From Bradyrhizobium tropiciagri (GTDB taxonomy: Bacteria > Pseudomonadota > Alphaproteobacteria > Rhizobiales > Xanthobacteraceae): 64,000 bases of DNA. Each line of letters starts with the position of its first letter. Within the stretch, counting starts at the first letter, position 1. The notes beneath the pieces were generated by a model. It did not search any database, had not been told where the DNA came from, and saw only the letters and a list, made by a program, of their open reading frames with translations. Positions 61,481-64,000 of the stretch are shown piece after piece. The translations under genes and the position numbers were made by a program. The DNA is taken from assembly GCF_018130545.1 (NCBI RefSeq), contig NZ_JAFCKF010000009.1, positions 1 through 64,000 on the forward strand, read 5' to 3'.

Positions 61481-63430
61481 TCAGGCGACACAGCGCAGCA
61501 GCAACGCGGGATCGCGCGCAGGATTGAGACGCAGGCGGATGCCTCCCCATTCGAGCGCATGACGCTCGCCGGTGACAAGGTCTTCCACTTCCGTGACGGG
61601 GCGGCGGGCGTTCCCTTGGCCGACCATGACGTCGCCGAGCGGAAGCCAGACCTCACGCGGCTCGGCCGACAATGCAATCGCAGCCGCGATCACATTGCCC
61701 TGATCAACCGCCTCCTTGACGAAACCGATCACGCCGCCGTCATCGACATTGATAAAGCGCAGATTGGCGAATTGTTGCAGGGCCGGATTGCCGCGCCTGA
61801 TCCGGTTGAGCGCCGCGATGTAAGGCTTGATGTTCCCCGGCTCGTCCCAGTCGCGGACCCTGATCTCGTACTTCTCAGAGTTGAGGTATTTCTCGCGGCC
61901 GGGGACCGGCGTGTGCTCGCGCAGCTCGAAGCCGCTGTAAATGCCGTAGCTGCTTGAAAGCGTCGCGGCCAGCGCGACACGCGACTTGAACATCCAGGAT
62001 TCGCCGCTTTGCAAATGGAAGGACAGGATGTCGGGTGTGTTGACGAAGAAATTCGGCCGAAAGAAGTCACGCTCCGGATAGGACATCAACTCGCCGAGAT
62101 ACTGTTCGAGCTCGACGCGCTGGGTGCGCCAGGTGAAATAGCTGTAGGACTGCGTGAAGCCGAGCTTGGCGAGGCCCTTCATCAGTTTCGGCCGCGCGAA
62201 CGCCTCCGCGAGGAACAGCACGTCCGCATCGCGGTCCTGCACCTCGCGGATCAGCCATTCCCAGAACGCCAGCGGTTTGGTGTGCGGATTGTCGACCCGG
62301 AAGATCCTGACGCCCTGTTCGACCCAGAACAGGACGACATCGCGCAGCGCGCGCCACAGCGCGGCGGCATCGTCGCAGCTGAAGTCGGGATTGACGACAT
62401 CGTCCCAGCGCTGCGGCGGATGTTCGGCGGTACGCATCGATCCATCCGGGCGTCGCTTGAACCATTGCGGATGCGCGGTCAGCCAGGGATGATCGGGCGA
62501 GCACTGCACGGCGAAATCGAGCGCGACCTCGAGGCCGTGGGCCTTGCACGCCGCCACGAAGGCGCGGAAGTCGTCGAGCGTGCCGAGCTCGGGGTGCAGG
62601 ACGTCGTGGCCGCCCTCGGCCGAACCGATCGCATAGGGGCTGCCCGGGTCGCCGGCCTGTGCGATGGCGGCATTGTTGCGGCCCTTGCGATGCGTCCGCC
62701 CGATCGGATGGATCGGCGCCAACAGCACGACGTCAAAGCCCATCGCGGCGATGTCGGGCAGCCGCGCGATGCAATCGTTGAAGGTCGCATGCACGCCCGA
62801 CGTCTTGCCCTGGCTGCGCGGAAACATCTGATACCAGGCGCCGCTGCGCGCGCGCGGCCGGTCGGCTGTGAGGGGATACAGCGGCGAGCGCATCAAATCG
62901 CGGCGAAACTGGCTGCCGGCCATCGCGTCCTGCAATTCCGGCGCCAGCAGCGCGCCCGGCTCGCCGGTCTGCAGATAGATTTCGCACTGCCGGATGATCA
63001 CAGCGGCTGCGGCAGGTCCCCCGGCCTGCGCCTGGGTCAGCATCCCTGCGCCTTCAACCGCGTCCAGCGTGTGGTCGCCGCCGTCGCGCTGCCTCTGCTC
63101 GAAGCGATGCCGCCAGCTGGCGAAGTCGTCGGTCCAGGCCTCGATCGCGAAACTGTAGCGGCCGGGCCGGTCGGGCACGAAGACACCGCCCCAGCGGTCG
63201 TCGCTGTGCGGGGTCATCGGCGCAGCCTGCCACTCGCTGTCGCCGTCGTGCCGCCACACCAATGCCGCGGATATCACGTCATGTCCGTCACGGTAGATGT
63301 CGGCCCACACCTCGACGGGTTCGCCCGCGATGCGCTTGACCGGAAAGCGGCCGCCATCGACCGACGGATAGACATCGGTGATATGAAAAGTGCCATGGGC
63401 ACTCTCGACAGGCCGGAGGGTTTTGTTCAC
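61481..63430 (-). CDS. glgE: Maltose-1-phosphate maltosyltransferase GlgE
   Basis: 649 aa from GTG 63430. Opening FHITDVYPSVDGGRFPVKR and EVWADIYRDGHD are typical of GlgE; core motifs RIFRVDNPHTKPLAFWEWLI (nucleophile Asp) and LFLAEAFARPKLM (acid Glu) with SYSYFTWR. Extends alpha-1,4-glucan using maltose-1-phosphate in the cytoplasm. First gene of the operon; the ribosome binding site is modest (GGCGG). Some uncertainty in the start. Confidence 0.93.
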   Translation of the reverse strand: MNKTLRPVESAHGTFHITDVYPSVDGGRFPVKRIAGEPVEVWADIYRDGHDVISAALVWRHDGDSEWQAAPMTPHSDDRWGGVFVPDRPGRYSFAIEAWTDDFASWRHRFEQRQRDGGDHTLDAVEGAGMLTQAQAGGPAAAAVIIRQCEIYLQTGEPGALLAPELQDAMAGSQFRRDLMRSPLYPLTADRPRARSGAWYQMFPRSQGKTSGVHATFNDCIARLPDIAAMGFDVVLLAPIHPIGRTHRKGRNNAAIAQAGDPGSPYAIGSAEGGHDVLHPELGTLDDFRAFVAACKAHGLEVALDFAVQCSPDHPWLTAHPQWFKRRPDGSMRTAEHPPQRWDDVVNPDFSCDDAAALWRALRDVVLFWVEQGVRIFRVDNPHTKPLAFWEWLIREVQDRDADVLFLAEAFARPKLMKGLAKLGFTQSYSYFTWRTQRVELEQYLGELMSYPERDFFRPNFFVNTPDILSFHLQSGESWMFKSRVALAATLSSSYGIYSGFELREHTPVPGREKYLNSEKYEIRVRDWDEPGNIKPYIAALNRIRRGNPALQQFANLRFINVDDGGVIGFVKEAVDQGNVIAAAIALSAEPREVWLPLGDVMVGQGNARRPVTEVEDLVTGERHALEWGGIRLRLNPARDPALLLRCVA

Positions 63431-63633
63431 GGTGATGCCGCCATTGAATAAGCAAATGACGTCCCGACGCCGGGAAGGAGGCGCGCCAGACCCATATAGA
63501 AAGCCGCTCGCCGGACATTGGTTCCCGGTGGGAACGCTTGATAGGGTAGAGCGTTGAACATCAACTATCCCTTTCCCGTATCTATACAATTTAGCAACGA
63601 TCCCAATACCGTTGCGAGCAGGCAGCGTGCTGA
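63431..63633. promoter_or_regulatory. Divergent control region between glgE and malQ
   Basis: 203 bases between two divergent starts, so it should contain promoters in both directions. A lower-GC stretch lies around 63555-63600 (CTATCCCTTTCCCGTATCTA). No specific operator recognised. Confidence 0.5.
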
Positions 63634-64000
63634 ATGGACCTTTACGCCAAAGCCCAGACCCTGGGAATCCAGACCGAGTATATCGATGGTAGCGGTCACC
63701 GCCGTGTGACAACCCCGGAGGCGCTGACGGCGATCCTGGCGGCGCTGCCGCCCCAGACGCCGCGGCGGATCGTCACCGATCCGGTGGTCGTCAGAGGCGG
63801 CCATGGCGGGCAAACGCAGCTCGCCGAGGCGGCGCGGCTTCCGGTGCAATGGAAAATCACGAATGGCGATGCGGTGCTCGCGCAAGGCGAGGTGCGTGAG
63901 CGGAACGTGACGTGGCCGTCCGGCCTGCCGGAGGGCGTGCACCGCTTGCTGCTGTCGGACGCATCGGGCAGCGAGGAGCTGCCGTTCCTGGTGGCACCGG
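63634..64000 (+). CDS. malQ: 4-alpha-glucanotransferase MalQ, N-terminal part
   Basis: First 122 codons of a gene cut by the right edge. Starts MDLYAKAQTLGIQTEYIDG, then GHRRVTTPEALTAILAALP and PVQWKITNGDAVLAQGE. This matches the N-terminal domain of proteobacterial amylomaltases: a short helical start followed by a beta-sandwich. The catalytic GH77 barrel would follow outside the window. Divergent from glgE; MalQ would recycle short malto-oligosaccharides left by GlgX and TreZ. Confidence 0.78.
   Translation, partial: MDLYAKAQTLGIQTEYIDGSGHRRVTTPEALTAILAALPPQTPRRIVTDPVVVRGGHGGQTQLAEAARLPVQWKITNGDAVLAQGEVRERNVTWPSGLPEGVHRLLLSDASGSEELPFLVAP

Overview
The window is GC-rich alphaproteobacterial chromosome, most probably Bradyrhizobium or a close Nitrobacteraceae relative. 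This rests on gene content and order (fused MFS/spermidine-synthase-like protein, Kdp with tiny leader ORFs, Ku/LigD, a complete GlgE/TreS/TreXYZ cluster, many orphan solute-binding proteins) and on dispersed TCCCGGC-loop-GCCGGGA hairpins between genes. No database search was possible, so the genus is an inference.

Layout. 1-672: tail of a secreted RTX-like protein. 673-1863: about 1.2 kb without a convincing gene, AT-rich towards its right end, holding a copy of the 3' part of a tRNA-Ile2 gene (1273-1319). 1864-12738: eight genes on the + strand, forming one apparent catabolic operon: ribose-type ABC importer (permease, binding protein, permease fused to a strictosidine-synthase/SMP-30 lactonase-like domain, ATPase), a free paralogue of the lactonase-like domain, a GntR/FCD regulator, an acyl-CoA ligase and an ACAD10/11-type acyl-CoA dehydrogenase. 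13034-13109: intact tRNA-Ile2(CAT). The intact tRNA and the fragment at 1273 lie in a 135-bp imperfect direct repeat, so the block looks like a genomic island without its integrase.

13222-16572: three solute-binding proteins of three transporter classes (Bug/TctC, TAXI-TRAP, LivJ-type), none with membrane partners nearby. 16756-26123: molybdenum cofactor and formate/oxalate-type genes (two MoeA-like proteins, MobB, TusA-like, OxlT-type MFS), interrupted by the fused MFS/spermidine-synthase-like gene. 26214-35995: PsiF-like small protein, Lon and Hsp20, CorA, slipin/NfeD pair, a DapA-family protein lacking two key catalytic residues, and small conserved hypotheticals.

36393-44591: kdp potassium system (two or three tiny membrane ORFs including kdpF, then kdpABCDE). 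44647-49399: a basic lysine-rich DUF6496 protein, divergent ku and ligD (NHEJ), a DUF3309 peptide and a PHA-granule-type protein. 49409-63430: minus-strand operon glgE-treS/mak-glgB-glgX(treX)-treZ-treY, covering the GlgE alpha-glucan route and two trehalose routes, with malQ starting divergently at 63634 and running off the right edge.

The most novel-looking part is the island operon. My working model is uptake of a lactone-like or ester-like carboxylic compound, ring opening by a lactonase domain tethered to the importer, CoA activation, and processing by an ACAD10/11 (LvaC-like) enzyme as in 4-hydroxy-acid degradation. The kinase expected for that chemistry is not in the window.
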